In this document: piece after piece, positions 16,699 through 27,069 of the stretch
Layout: each line of letters opens with the position of its first letter
How positions within the stretch are numbered: position 1 is the first letter of the stretch
Assembly (NCBI RefSeq): GCF_002777965.1
Contig: NZ_NGVR01000032.1
Span: forward strand, 62,001-126,000
Reading direction: 5' to 3'
DNA: 64,000 bases
Source: Proteus columbae
Lineage (GTDB): Bacteria; Pseudomonadota; Gammaproteobacteria; Enterobacterales; Enterobacteriaceae
Translations under genes and position numbers: made by a program
Notes under the pieces: model-generated
Database searches by the model: none
What the model was told of the DNA's origin: nothing
What the model saw: the letters and a program-made list of their open reading frames with translations, nothing else

Positions 16699-17976
16699 TT
16701 ATTTATAATTAATCGCTGTCGGCTTATCTAACATAATTTCTGTTTTCGCGGGTTCTGTTTGTGCAATCACTTTACCTTGGTGAACAGAATAACGTACAGG
16801 CACTTGGCGACGTAGGGCATCAAATCCATTATCTGCTGGCAGAATAATAAAGTTTGCACTGTTTCCTACTTCAACACCATAATCCGTTAAAGCGAGTGTT
16901 TTTGCACTGTTGTGGCTAATTAACTGTAATCCATTATCAATTTGACCATAGCCCATTAATTGGCAAACATGTAGCCCCATATGTAAAACTTGGAGCATAT
17001 TTGCTGTACCTAATGGATACCAAGGATCAAAAACATCATCATGACCAAAGCAGACATTAATATTACTTTCTAACATCTCTTTTACGCGAGTAATACCCCG
17101 ACGTTTTGGATAAGTATCAAAACGACCTTGCAAGTGAATATTAACTAAAGGATTCGCCACAAAGTTAATACCCGACATTCTTAATAAACGGAATAAACGC
17201 GAAGTATATGCCCCATTATAAGAATGCATTGCGGTTGTATGACTTGCTGTCACTCTTGAACCCATATTTTCTTTATGTGCTAAAGCGGCAACAGTTTCAA
17301 CAAAGCGAGATTGCTCATCATCAATTTCATCACAATGAACATCTATTAAACGATCATATTTTTGAGCTAATGCAAAAGTTTTATGCAGTGATTCAACACC
17401 ATATTCACGCGTAAATTCAAAGTGTGGAATAGCACCAACAACATCTGCACCTAATATTAATGCTTCTTCTAATAAAGCTTCACCATTAGGGTAAGATAAA
17501 ATGCCTTCTTGCGGAAAAGCAACAATTTGCAAATCAACCCAAGGTTTAATTTCTTCTTTCACTTCCAGCATGGCTTTTAATGCTGTGAGTGATGAGTCCG
17601 AAACATCAACATGAGTTCTAACATGTTGAATACCATTAGCAATTTGCCATTGAAGCGTTTGCCATGCGCGTTGTTTAACATCATCATGAGTTAACAGCGC
17701 TTTTCTTTCAGCCCAACGTTCAATACCTTCAAATAATGTTCCCGATTGATTCCAATTCGGTTGCCCTGCGGTTTGTGTTGTATCTAAATGAATATGAGGT
17801 TCAACAAAAGGAGCGTGAACTAAACCACCTTGCGCATCTAATGCTTCAGGATGAAAATTATTTTCAGGTTGTGGCTCTATCGCTTCAATTTTATTGTTTT
17901 TAATTGTAATGCGCCACAAGCCTTCTTTTCCAACTAGACGAGCATGATTAATTTGTTCGATATTCTTACCCAGCAT
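16699..17976 (-). CDS. codA: Cytosine deaminase
   Basis: Deaminates cytosine to uracil for pyrimidine salvage. It is a 425-residue amidohydrolase with the metal ligands in place: PHIHLD (H61, H63), DVHCDEID (His and the catalytic Glu), [10 protein letters not shown] and the late Asp in [15 protein letters not shown]. Length and sequence match E. coli CodA. Its start overlaps the end of codB by 11 bases, as in the E. coli operon. Confidence 0.96.
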   Translation of the reverse strand: MLGKNIEQINHARLVGKEGLWRITIKNNKIEAIEPQPENNFHPEALDAQGGLVHAPFVEPHIHLDTTQTAGQPNWNQSGTLFEGIERWAERKALLTHDDVKQRAWQTLQWQIANGIQHVRTHVDVSDSSLTALKAMLEVKEEIKPWVDLQIVAFPQEGILSYPNGEALLEEALILGADVVGAIPHFEFTREYGVESLHKTFALAQKYDRLIDVHCDEIDDEQSRFVETVAALAHKENMGSRVTASHTTAMHSYNGAYTSRLFRLLRMSGINFVANPLVNIHLQGRFDTYPKRRGITRVKEMLESNINVCFGHDDVFDPWYPLGTANMLQVLHMGLHVCQLMGYGQIDNGLQLISHNSAKTLALTDYGVEVGNSANFIILPADNGFDALRRQVPVRYSVHQGKVIAQTEPAKTEIMLDKPTAINYK

Positions 17977-19216
17977 GACTTATCTCCGCTTGTCGAGCTG
18001 TACGACGATTTAATATTGGATTTAACACAGCGTAACTAATTGCACCACCTAATACTGCGTTAACAGGTACGATGCCTGGTAACCAGTGCCCCGCGGCGAT
18101 ACCAATTGCAACAGCCAGTAATGCGACCCAGTTAACTGATTGCATTTTATCTGCGTTGAAGGTGCTATAACGATCTTTATTCATCAGATAATCTGCAATG
18201 ATAACACCACCTACTGGTGGAATTGCGGCAGATAAAAAGGTTAACCAACCGACAAAGTTATTATAGAGCCATAATGCACACAGTGTACCGACAATGCCAT
18301 TTATCACTGAAAGCTTTTTGCTTGATAAGCCTGTAATATTGGCAAAACCTAATCCAGAGGCATATAACGCATTATCATTGGTTGTCCAAATATTTAAGCC
18401 TAGTACGACAATCGCCGGAAGTAATAATCCCTGTGCAATCATCACATCAGAAATATCTGCCATTCCCAGTGAAGCGGCACCTGCTGCACCAAAGACAAAC
18501 ATTAATGTATTGCCTAAGAAGAAGGCAATAATTGCGACAACTACTGCAACTTTAGGGTTTCGTCCAAAGCGGACAAAGTCAGCTGTAAGCGTTCCTGCAC
18601 TAATAAACGATCCGACAACCATCGCCAACGCTAAATTGAAATCTAATGGTTGAGCAGGTTTAACAGCCATTAACGTTGAAAGCCCGCCCATATCATGTAT
18701 AGCAAGATAAACAGAGTAACTTCCAAGAATAGCGATAGCAGGAACAGCAATGATAGAGAGAACGGTGAGAGCAGAAATGCCGAAGAATACAGTGATGGTC
18801 ATTAAAATGCCGGAAACGGCGATGAGGAGATTAATATCAATACCAGTGGCTTTTCCTACCGGAATGGCAAACATTGCCACACCCACACCAAACCAACCAA
18901 CCTGAGTACCACCGAGTAAAAATGAGGGAAGCCAAGAACCTTTAATACCGAAAGAATAACGCGCTAAGAGATGAGTAGTAAGACCTGTTTTTGAACCAAT
19001 AAAACCAAGAAATGCGGTGTAGATACCAAGAAGAAGATTACCAATTAGAACTGCGAGGAAGAAATCATTAAAGGAAAGACCAGTACCAAGAGCGCCGCCA
19101 GTCCACATACTGGCTGAAAAAAACGTTAATCCCAACATCACAAAGGTTAACGCTAATCCACCCTTTCTTGCGGATATGGGCACTGGGCCCTGACTATAAT
19201 TGTTGTCCTGAGACAC
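17966..19216 (-). CDS. codB: Cytosine permease
   Basis: A 416-residue inner-membrane transporter of the NCS1 family with about twelve membrane helices. Family features include [20 protein letters not shown] near the N-terminus, [15 protein letters not shown], and the [16 protein letters not shown] segment near residue 280. It brings cytosine in with protons for CodA. It is the first gene of codBA and has a PurR box 65 bases upstream of its start. Confidence 0.95.
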   Translation of the reverse strand: MSQDNNYSQGPVPISARKGGLALTFVMLGLTFFSASMWTGGALGTGLSFNDFFLAVLIGNLLLGIYTAFLGFIGSKTGLTTHLLARYSFGIKGSWLPSFLLGGTQVGWFGVGVAMFAIPVGKATGIDINLLIAVSGILMTITVFFGISALTVLSIIAVPAIAILGSYSVYLAIHDMGGLSTLMAVKPAQPLDFNLALAMVVGSFISAGTLTADFVRFGRNPKVAVVVAIIAFFLGNTLMFVFGAAGAASLGMADISDVMIAQGLLLPAIVVLGLNIWTTNDNALYASGLGFANITGLSSKKLSVINGIVGTLCALWLYNNFVGWLTFLSAAIPPVGGVIIADYLMNKDRYSTFNADKMQSVNWVALLAVAIGIAAGHWLPGIVPVNAVLGGAISYAVLNPILNRRTARQAEISHAG

Positions 19217-19280
19217 TTTAACCCCCTATTAATTTCACCAGGCCAAAAAATCTGACGCATTCTATCTACATAAAAATAAT

Positions 19281-19296
19281 ATGCAAACGTTTTCGT
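19281..19296. promoter_or_regulatory. PurR operator upstream of codBA
   Basis: ATGCAAACGTTTTCGT matches the PurR consensus ACGCAAACGTTTNCGT at nearly all positions and is palindromic. It lies 65 bases upstream of codB; E. coli codBA is known to be repressed by PurR. Confidence 0.85.
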
Positions 19297-19507
19297 CGTC
19301 TGTTTATTATAATTAATGGAACGCTTCATTTAAGGAGAATTGACATTCATCACATAAATAGGAGAAAAATCGTTATTGTAGTTGAAGTTATCTAATTTTA
19401 TAGAATGGATTTTTAAGAAAAAATTTCTTTAGAGAAATTAATGATAATATTCTTCATCTTTTAAAAAATGCTCATTTTTAAGTCATAACGTTTATTTTGG
19501 TCATATT

Positions 19508-20968
19508 TTAATTACGCCAAAAGGAGGCAGATAATAAAACAAGTAGTGTATAAATTTCTAATCGACCAAGTAACATAGCAAGACACATTAAATATTTTGC
19601 ACTATCTGTAATTTCACCAAAGCCAGCAACTGTTTCACCAAATCCCAATCCCATATTATTTAAACATGCCGCCACCGTGGCAAAAGCCGTAATTAAATCG
19701 TAACCCATCATGCTTAAACACCAAATAAAAAAACAAGCGCATAGTGTATAAAGAAAAAAGAAGCTCCAAACGGAATTAAGGAGTCGAGAAGTTATAATAC
19801 TGTCACCGACACGAACGGAACTCACTGATTTTGGATGAATTAATTGATGAATTTCTTGGCGACTTTGTTTATAGAGAATTAAAAATCGAATAGCTTTAAT
19901 TCCACCACATGTTGAACCAACACAACCACCAAAAAAACTGGAAAATAGTAAGAGAACAATAATATGTTGTGGCCATTGAGCATAATCTGCTGTTGCAAGC
20001 CCGTTGTCAGTGATCATCGAACTGGTTAGAAAAAAAGAATGAATAAAAGCATCAGGAAATGAATACATATTACTGCGCCATGTTTCAAATGTGATCAAAC
20101 CGATAACTAGCAATGCCACTGTAATAAAAAAACGAAACTCTGGATTGGTTAATAATGGCCGTAAACTAAATTTAGCTAGGGATGCAAAATAAAGGGTAAA
20201 ATTGACCGCAGAAAGGAGTGAAAATAACCCTGCAACAAATTCAATTTTTGCGCTATTAAAATAGCCAATACTTTCACTATATGTTGAAAATCCGCCTAAA
20301 GACACGGTCGATAAACCATGACAAAGCGCATCAAAAAAAGACATTCCTGCTATTTTAAATGCGAGAATACATAAACCGCCTAGCAGGATATAAGTAAACC
20401 ATAAATTACGAGCTGTACTTGCTAAGCGAGGAGTTAATTTTTCTTCTTTAAATGGTCCGGGCATTTCAGATTGATATAATTTCATGCCCCCAATGCCTAA
20501 TAAGGGAAGAACGGCAACAGCCAGTACAATAACACCTAATCCTCCAACAAAATTTAACTGTGCTCGATAGTAAAGAATAGATTTAGGTAAATCAGTCACA
20601 TTGTGAAAAACAGAAGCACCAGTGGTTGTTATCCCTGAAACGCCTTCAAAAAGAGCATCAACAAAGCGCATATTAAGCTGCTCATTCAGCCATAAAGGTA
20701 ATGTACTGATTAAAGAAAATAACAGCCAAAACAAGGCAATAATAATAAATCCATCTCGTGTTTTCAGCTGAATATCTTTTATTTTTGTTTTCAGCCAAAT
20801 AAATAGACCACCACAAAAGAAGATAAAAAAACACAATGCAAAAGAAAATAGACTTTGCTCTTTTTCATATAGCGCAACTAACATAGGCGGTATCATTGTT
20901 AAGCTATAAAGAACAATGAGAAAGCTACAAAGATGCACAATGATTTTAAAGTGATTAGATACACGCAT
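19508..20968 (-). CDS. trkH: Trk-type potassium uptake protein, TrkH family
   Basis: A 486-residue integral membrane protein with the four filter loops of TrkH/KtrB transporters: GITTTGASVF, STVSLGGFST, MITDNGLAT and CLNNMGLGF. It is the translocating subunit and needs a peripheral TrkA-type NAD-binding partner, not seen in this window. The start MRVSNHFK gives the full set of helices. It is alone and divergent from the aminotransferase gene. The second-copy name trkG cannot be excluded. Confidence 0.9.
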   Translation of the reverse strand: MRVSNHFKIIVHLCSFLIVLYSLTMIPPMLVALYEKEQSLFSFALCFFIFFCGGLFIWLKTKIKDIQLKTRDGFIIIALFWLLFSLISTLPLWLNEQLNMRFVDALFEGVSGITTTGASVFHNVTDLPKSILYYRAQLNFVGGLGVIVLAVAVLPLLGIGGMKLYQSEMPGPFKEEKLTPRLASTARNLWFTYILLGGLCILAFKIAGMSFFDALCHGLSTVSLGGFSTYSESIGYFNSAKIEFVAGLFSLLSAVNFTLYFASLAKFSLRPLLTNPEFRFFITVALLVIGLITFETWRSNMYSFPDAFIHSFFLTSSMITDNGLATADYAQWPQHIIVLLLFSSFFGGCVGSTCGGIKAIRFLILYKQSRQEIHQLIHPKSVSSVRVGDSIITSRLLNSVWSFFFLYTLCACFFIWCLSMMGYDLITAFATVAACLNNMGLGFGETVAGFGEITDSAKYLMCLAMLLGRLEIYTLLVLLSASFWRN

Positions 20969-21250
20969 AAATGATGATGCCCATATTCGCGATTTAGTCC
21001 GCTACATTAAATGTTCAAAATTAACATAGTTCAGTATGGCTTATCATTATCAATAATTTTTCTTTTTATTTTAATTGAGAACTGACAAGTTTACTCCCTA
21101 CTCATTCTTTTTTTCAATGACAGAGCTTTCCCTCGATCACCCAAAGTGAATTTATAATCATAAATACAACATAATTATTTACTTCTATCTTTTTTTTAGT
21201 AATCTATGAGAACTAATAAAACATAGAATAATTTACTTGGGAAACATAAC

Positions 21251-22408
21251 ATGAATCGTCGGTCATTTTTAACTTCATCAAGCTTAGTAATTGGCGGATT
21301 ATCATTAAGTTCATTTGTGAGCTCTGCTTATGCCAATGAAACATTAAAAAATAAATTGGTATTTAATGCAGAAAATCCGTTACTGCTTAATTTCAATGAA
21401 AACTCATTAGGTATGTCGCAAAAAGCAAAACAGGCGATTATTGATGCTTTACCTAATGCCTTTAGATATCCAGACGATGCGCGTAGCGCATTAATTAGCG
21501 AATTAGGGAAAGAATTTAAACTTTCAGATAAACATATCACATTAGGAAATGGCTCATCTGAGACAATTCAAGCAGCCGTACAATTTGTGGCAAACAAAGC
21601 ACAAAAAGAAAGTAAAGCAGTTCAACTTATTGTTCCTGATCCGACATTTAACTATGCAGAGCTTTATGCAGAACCTTTAGGCGTAAAAATCGTTAAAGTG
21701 CCTGTTGATCAAACTTTGGCGTTTGATTTAGCCACTATGCAGAAAAAGGCACAAGAATTTGAAGGTATTAGCATGGTATATCTATGCAATCCTAATAATC
21801 CAACTGCAATGTTAACGCCGACGGCTACATTGACGAATTGGATAAAATCAGCCAAAGAAAATGTCTTTTTTATTATTGATGAGGCTTATGCGGAGTTTGC
21901 TTCAACCCCTGAATTTACCAGTGCGATTGCATTAGTTGAAGCGGGTTATAAAAACCTAATTGTTGCGCGTACTTTCTCAAAAATTTATGCATTGGCAGGG
22001 CTTCGTGTGGGTTATGGTGTTGCAGTACCTGAAGTCATTTCAGAGGTTGATGTATTTGTTTCCATTGATAATACCAACACTGCGGGCGCGGTGGCTGCAC
22101 TAGCCTCATTAAAGGATGTCGCATTTGTGGAATATAGCCGTAAATCAATTGATGTTTCACGTCAAATGGTCGTTGATGTCTTAAAAGAGCTGGATATTGA
22201 ATATGCCCCTTCTCATGCAAACTTTATTTTTCATAAAGTTAAAGGGGATGTAAAAACCTATCAAAATAGAATGAAAGACGCGAATATTATGGTAGGCCGT
22301 GAATTCCCGCCTGCTTTTGGTTGGAGCCGTTTAACGTTAGGCACACCTGAAGAGATGAGTTATTTTGTTTCTACATTAAAAGCCTTTAGAGCTAAAGGTT
22401 GGATTTAA
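21251..22408 (+). CDS. Tat-exported PLP aminotransferase, HisC-like fold
   Basis: A 385-residue class I/II aminotransferase. The first 28 residues are a twin-arginine signal (MNRRSFLTSSS..., then a hydrophobic stretch ending SSAYA). The catalytic domain has CNPNNPTA (179-186), IIDEAYAEF (208-216) and the PLP lysine K244 in ARTFSKIYALAGLRVGYG; the closest relatives look like histidinol-phosphate aminotransferases, LNFNENSLG being the opening motif. A cofactor-loaded enzyme exported folded by Tat fits PLP binding in the cytoplasm. Substrate unknown. It is not in a his operon. The start has GGGAAAC upstream and is fixed by the signal. Confidence 0.88.
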   Translation: MNRRSFLTSSSLVIGGLSLSSFVSSAYANETLKNKLVFNAENPLLLNFNENSLGMSQKAKQAIIDALPNAFRYPDDARSALISELGKEFKLSDKHITLGNGSSETIQAAVQFVANKAQKESKAVQLIVPDPTFNYAELYAEPLGVKIVKVPVDQTLAFDLATMQKKAQEFEGISMVYLCNPNNPTAMLTPTATLTNWIKSAKENVFFIIDEAYAEFASTPEFTSAIALVEAGYKNLIVARTFSKIYALAGLRVGYGVAVPEVISEVDVFVSIDNTNTAGAVAALASLKDVAFVEYSRKSIDVSRQMVVDVLKELDIEYAPSHANFIFHKVKGDVKTYQNRMKDANIMVGREFPPAFGWSRLTLGTPEEMSYFVSTLKAFRAKGWI

Positions 22409-22522
22409 TCTGATTTCATTTTTATTCTAATAAAGGTTGTTACTTTTCTATAGCAACCTTTATAATGTTATTATTTAAAATAATCGTTTATATATTTATC
22501 TTTATATGGATCGAAAATAACT

Positions 22523-24001
22523 GTGAATAAAAAATGTAAAATAAAAAAATGCCAATTAACGCCGATTAGGAACGATAAATGTGTCCTACACTGTGAAAAA
22601 TATGATTATTCAACTGATTATGAAGAATCATTGTTGCTACAGAATTTTTATAGCGAACTAGAAAATTATTTGAAAATTTATAGACATAATGAAAGCTCAA
22701 TCACTCTAAGTGATAAAGAAAAAAATTGGGAGAATAGTGATATTTATTTTCATAATATAAATTTTCCAGAAAGAAAAGATAGAGATTATTTTGATTATTA
22801 TAAATTGTTAAAAAAAATAAAATCGGCTCACTTTTATAAATGCCACTTTTCAAATTCAGGAATTAATATTCCAAATTTAAAATTATTTTATGATGATTGC
22901 ATTTTTGAAAGATATTGGTCAATACATGATTGTAACGTATTGGAAAATAATAAAAACACTCTTTATCAAGACTGTTTATTTAAAAATGAAGTCAGTATCA
23001 TCAATCAAAATACCACAAATAATAAATCACACTCCATATTTACTAACTGTAATTTTCATTACAGTCTAAATATAGAAAACTCAAGAATTGAAAAGAATCT
23101 ATTTAAAAACACTGAAAACAACATAAAAATAAAAACATTAAATATAAAAGACTCGACTTTTGAAAGTAAATTAACACTTAACAAATGCAATATTGAAACT
23201 TTTTTTACTGAAAATGTTTCATTTAACGAAAAATTTGAATTCAAACAAAATGAAGTAAAAATCTTTTCTATTTTTAATACAAACTTTCATAAAATATTTG
23301 ATGCTTATGAAACTAACTTTGATGAATATATAAGTAAGAAATGTATATTTTCTGATTTTTCTGGTTTTGAAAAATGTTATTTTAGTAAAGAAAGTAAAAA
23401 AGTAGCTTCTTTTGAATACATTACACATTTAGGCTTTGTTAATTTTAGAAATGCTATATTTTATGGCGGATTAAATTTAGAAAATACTAACCTTAAAGAA
23501 CCACCTAACTTCCTCAAAATAAAAATCGAGTCTAATAATACTAATCGAGAGACTTTCAGGATTATCAAAAATGCTTTTGATAAATCGGGAAATCATATTG
23601 AAGCTAATAAATACTTCTCTTTAGAAATGCAAGAGTATAAAAAAGAACTTTCTCTTGAACCATTCTCCCAAGAGAAAATAATATTCTGGTTCAATAAAAA
23701 TATATCTAATTTTGGTATAGACTATGTTAGACCAATAGTTCTCATTATTATATTCTCGATTGCTTTTGAATTACTAAAACTTGGGTATGAATATAATATT
23801 CTATATAAAATTTATCCAACATTAAACCCTTATATTCAATCAATATCAAACTTCATCAATAACTTAGCACTAAATATAATGCCTTTTAAACGTTTTTTAT
23901 ATGAGGGAATGGAGTTTATAAGCCTTATATTCTATATAATATTTGCTTCATTAACTTGGCAAACTATTGTATCTATAAAAAAACACACCCGTAGTAGTTA
24001 A
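22523..24001 (+). CDS. Pentapeptide-repeat-like protein with N-terminal zinc motif and C-terminal membrane helices
   Basis: A 492-residue protein. Cys5, Cys10, Cys20 and Cys24 form a C-x4-C-x9-C-x3-C motif suggesting zinc binding. Residues 95-345 contain many short strands of the form F-x-x-C/N-x-F (HFYKCHFSN, YQDCLFKN, FTNCNFHY, CYFSKES, FVNFRNAIFYGGL), a degenerate pentapeptide-type beta helix. Two or three hydrophobic helices follow (about 402-420, 470-485) with a short loop, like channel-forming relatives. The gene is far more AT-rich than its neighbours, with frequent AAA and ATA codons, which points to transfer. Start is GTG, with GGA 12 bases away. Function unknown; a membrane effector is possible. 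Confidence 0.6.
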   Translation: MNKKCKIKKCQLTPIRNDKCVLHCEKYDYSTDYEESLLLQNFYSELENYLKIYRHNESSITLSDKEKNWENSDIYFHNINFPERKDRDYFDYYKLLKKIKSAHFYKCHFSNSGINIPNLKLFYDDCIFERYWSIHDCNVLENNKNTLYQDCLFKNEVSIINQNTTNNKSHSIFTNCNFHYSLNIENSRIEKNLFKNTENNIKIKTLNIKDSTFESKLTLNKCNIETFFTENVSFNEKFEFKQNEVKIFSIFNTNFHKIFDAYETNFDEYISKKCIFSDFSGFEKCYFSKESKKVASFEYITHLGFVNFRNAIFYGGLNLENTNLKEPPNFLKIKIESNNTNRETFRIIKNAFDKSGNHIEANKYFSLEMQEYKKELSLEPFSQEKIIFWFNKNISNFGIDYVRPIVLIIIFSIAFELLKLGYEYNILYKIYPTLNPYIQSISNFINNLALNIMPFKRFLYEGMEFISLIFYIIFASLTWQTIVSIKKHTRSS

Positions 24002-24053
24002 ATCTAATAGAACTATTAAAATAAATATTTATTTAAATTTATCAATAATTATC

Positions 24054-24074
24054 CCCCAGCCTAGCTGGGGTTTT
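24054..24074 (+). terminator. Terminator after the pentapeptide-like gene
   Basis: CCCCAGC pairs with GCTGGGG around CTA, followed by TTTT. Confidence 0.85.
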
Positions 24075-24077
24075 CAA

Positions 24078-24111
24078 TATACAAAAAATGCCTGAATATA
24101 TTCAGGCATTT
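24078..24111 (-). terminator. Terminator of the opp operon
   Basis: On the minus strand AAATGCCTGAA pairs perfectly with TTCAGGCATTT around a 4-base loop (24086-24111), then TTTGTAT. It lies 31 bases after the oppF stop. Confidence 0.88.
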
Positions 24112-24141
24112 AAAATTAGATTTATAAATATTTTGTCGAGA

Positions 24142-25149
24142 TTAAAGCGGATCCACTTTTAAACAAGAGACTGCATGGCGGAAACTTCCCTCTAATAAAG
24201 GACGCGTTTTAGCACATTCTTCATCCGCCATTGGACAACGTGTACGGAAAATACAACCTGATGGTGGATTAATCGGAGAAGGTAATTCCCCCTCTAATAA
24301 ATCAATGTGCTTATTACGCTCTTTATCGGGATCAGGAATAGGTACCGCTGACATCAATGCTTTGGTATAAGGGTGCAATGGATGATGATAAACTTCATCA
24401 TAAGTGCCTAATTCCACGGCATGCCCTAAATACATGACCAATACACGATCTGAAATATGTTTTACCACCGCCAGATCGTGAGCAATAAAGATTAAGGATA
24501 ATCCCATCTCCTTTTGAATATCTTTCAGCAAGTTAACCACTTGAGCCTGAATTGATACGTCTAATGCTGAAACGGGTTCGTCACAAATCACTAATTTAGG
24601 TTCTAGAATTAACGCGCGAGCAATACCGATACGTTGGCATTGTCCACCAGAGAATTCATGCGGGTAACGGTTGATTAAGTTTGGCAATAATCCGACTCGC
24701 ATCATCATTGCTTTCACTTTTTCAACAATTTCAGCCTGTTTCATTTTAGGATGATAAGTTTTAAGAGGTTCTGCAATAATATCGCCAATCGTCATTCTTG
24801 GGTTTAAGGAAGCCAGTGGATCTTGGAAAATCATCTGGATATCTTGGCGAATATCACGCCATTGCTTATTCCCCATACCCAGTAAATCATTACCTAACCA
24901 AGTGACTGTGCCACCTGAAGCTTTGACTAACCCAATAATGGCACGTGCAAATGTCGATTTACCACAACCAGATTCACCAACAACCCCTAATGTTTCACCT
25001 TCATATAAACGCAGTGTGACACCATCGACGGCTTTAAGACTTTTTTTAGGTTGCCAAAACCACTGTTTATTATCTTGAACATCGAAATAAACTTTTAAGT
25101 CATTCACTTCCAGAATAACTTTTCTATCTTGTAACATGGCTTGAGTCAT
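24142..25149 (-). CDS. oppF: Oligopeptide ABC transporter ATP-binding protein OppF
   Basis: A 335-residue ABC ATPase with Walker A GESGCGKST, signature FSGGQCQRIGIA (Q to C at the sixth position of the loop is ordinary for OppF), Walker B LVICDEPVSALD and a C-terminal oligopeptide-transporter extension with cysteines CIFRTRCPMADEEC, which binds an iron-sulfur cluster in DppD/OppD relatives. It powers peptide uptake with OppD. Its start overlaps the OppD stop by four bases (ATGA), so translation is coupled. Last gene of oppABCDF. Confidence 0.95.
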   Translation of the reverse strand: MTQAMLQDRKVILEVNDLKVYFDVQDNKQWFWQPKKSLKAVDGVTLRLYEGETLGVVGESGCGKSTFARAIIGLVKASGGTVTWLGNDLLGMGNKQWRDIRQDIQMIFQDPLASLNPRMTIGDIIAEPLKTYHPKMKQAEIVEKVKAMMMRVGLLPNLINRYPHEFSGGQCQRIGIARALILEPKLVICDEPVSALDVSIQAQVVNLLKDIQKEMGLSLIFIAHDLAVVKHISDRVLVMYLGHAVELGTYDEVYHHPLHPYTKALMSAVPIPDPDKERNKHIDLLEGELPSPINPPSGCIFRTRCPMADEECAKTRPLLEGSFRHAVSCLKVDPL

Positions 25150-26132
25150 ACCAATTCCTCCACCGCTTTAAAACAGGCTCGTAATCGTCCTTGTGCAAAT
25201 TGCTCTAATTGAGGTTCACTCGTTAAGCATTGCTCTGTTGCATACTGGCAACGAGGTTGGAATGGGCAGCCTTTTGGTAAACGTAATAAATTAGGCGGAT
25301 TTCCCGGAATGGTTGCTAGTCGTTCGTCTTCACCGTCTAAGCGAGGAACTGCCTGTAACAATCCGATAGAGTATGGATGTGATGGTTGATAGAAGATATC
25401 ACGCGCTTTACCGTACTCCATGGTACGTCCTGCGTACATCACCAATACTTTATCGCAGATACCCGCAACAACCCCCAAATCATGGGTGATCATAATAATC
25501 GCGGTGTTTAAATCATTCTTAAGCTCATTGAGCAAGGTCATGATCTGTGCTTGAACCGTCACATCAAGTGCCGTTGTTGGTTCATCAGCAATTAAAAGTT
25601 TTGGTTTACAAAGCAATGCCATAGCAATCATTACGCGTTGGCGCATGCCGCCTGAAAACTCATGAGGATACATGCTCATACGTTTATGGGCTTCTGGCAT
25701 TTTTACAGCATCTAACATACGTACAGATTCTGCATAAGCATCGTTTTTACTCATGCCTTTATGAAGCATTAATACTTCAATAAGCTGCGAACCAACTTTC
25801 ATATAGGGATTTAATGAAGTCATTGGATCTTGAAATATCATAGATATTTCTTCAGCACGCATTTTATTTAATTCACTTTGGCGAAGATTTAAGATCTCAC
25901 GACCATTAAAGTTTGCACTCCCCGCTGTGCGACCATTTTTCGCTAATAATCCCATTAATGCGAATGCCGTTTGGGATTTGCCTGAACCAGATTCACCGAC
26001 AATCCCTAGGGTTTCACCTGCGGCTAATTCAAAGTTGAGTTTATTAACTGCGGTAACATCACCATCCGCTGTACCAAAAGTCACACAGAGATCTTTAACA
26101 CTTAATAACGGCTTGCTTGTTGAATTTGTCAT
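25146..26132 (-). CDS. oppD: Oligopeptide ABC transporter ATP-binding protein OppD
   Basis: A 328-residue ABC ATPase: Walker [12 protein letters not shown], signature [12 protein letters not shown], Walker [13 protein letters not shown], and a C-terminal domain with [14 protein letters not shown]. It pairs with OppF on the cytoplasmic side of OppBC. It lies ten bases after oppC and overlaps oppF by four. Confidence 0.95.
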   Translation of the reverse strand: MTNSTSKPLLSVKDLCVTFGTADGDVTAVNKLNFELAAGETLGIVGESGSGKSQTAFALMGLLAKNGRTAGSANFNGREILNLRQSELNKMRAEEISMIFQDPMTSLNPYMKVGSQLIEVLMLHKGMSKNDAYAESVRMLDAVKMPEAHKRMSMYPHEFSGGMRQRVMIAMALLCKPKLLIADEPTTALDVTVQAQIMTLLNELKNDLNTAIIMITHDLGVVAGICDKVLVMYAGRTMEYGKARDIFYQPSHPYSIGLLQAVPRLDGEDERLATIPGNPPNLLRLPKGCPFQPRCQYATEQCLTSEPQLEQFAQGRLRACFKAVEELV

Positions 26133-26142
26133 TTTGTTCTCC

Positions 26143-27051
26143 TTAACGATCTTTCGGGTCTAATGCGTCACGTAAGCCGTCACCGATAAAGTTAAAGCAA
26201 AACAGTGTGACAACTAAGAACGAAGCCGGGAAAAGTAACAACCAAGGAGAAACTTCCATTGAGTTTGCACCATCACTTAATAGTGCTCCCCAACTACTTA
26301 ATGGCTCTTGTGTTCCTAAACCTAAAAAGCTTAAGAAGGATTCAAATAAAATCATGCTAGGCACTAATAAAGAGGCATAAACCACCACTACACCCAGTAC
26401 GTTAGGTACGATATGTCTTAACACGATATTGCGTGATGACACACCACAAACTAATGCAGCTTCAATAAACTCTTTACGTTTTAGACTTAAGGTTTGCCCT
26501 CTTACAATACGCGCCATATCGAGCCAAGATACCATCCCGATTGCAACGAAAATCAGTAAGATATTTTGACCAAAGAATGTCACCAATAAGATAACAAAGA
26601 ACATAAATGGAAATGAGTTTAAGATTTCCAGTAAACGCATCATCACAGAGTCAACACGTCCACCAATATAGCCTGCCATTGCGCCATACAGCGTACCAAC
26701 AATAACGGCGACGAAGGCAGCTGCGATACCCACCATTAATGAAATACGTCCACCAATCGCAACGCGGACTAATAAGTCGCGACCAGATGAGTCAGTACCA
26801 AAATAGTGAGAAGAGGCAAAATCAGGTGCCATTGACATCATTTCCCAGTCGGTATCGTCATAAACAAAAGGCGATAACATTGGGGCAAAAATGACAAATA
26901 ATAAAATAAAGAAAAGTAATATCAGGCTCGTAATCGCCGCTTTATTGTGCATAAAACGACGACGAGCGTCTTGCCATAAACTACGGCCTTCAATATCTAG
27001 CTGCTCCGAGAAATTCCCCAGAGCTTCGCTGTTTTCCTTCAGTGATAACAT
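26143..27051 (-). CDS. oppC: Oligopeptide ABC transporter permease OppC
   Basis: A 302-residue inner-membrane permease with six helices. An N-terminal stretch before the first helix and DFASSHYFGTDSSGRDLLVR (the DppC/OppC hallmark) are present, and the EAA loop reads EAALVCGVSSRNIVLRHIVPN. Forms the transmembrane channel with OppB. It sits 19 bases after oppB. Confidence 0.95.
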   Translation of the reverse strand: MLSLKENSEALGNFSEQLDIEGRSLWQDARRRFMHNKAAITSLILLFFILLFVIFAPMLSPFVYDDTDWEMMSMAPDFASSHYFGTDSSGRDLLVRVAIGGRISLMVGIAAAFVAVIVGTLYGAMAGYIGGRVDSVMMRLLEILNSFPFMFFVILLVTFFGQNILLIFVAIGMVSWLDMARIVRGQTLSLKRKEFIEAALVCGVSSRNIVLRHIVPNVLGVVVVYASLLVPSMILFESFLSFLGLGTQEPLSSWGALLSDGANSMEVSPWLLLFPASFLVVTLFCFNFIGDGLRDALDPKDR

Positions 27052-27069
27052 AACGCGCTCCAGTGTCTA

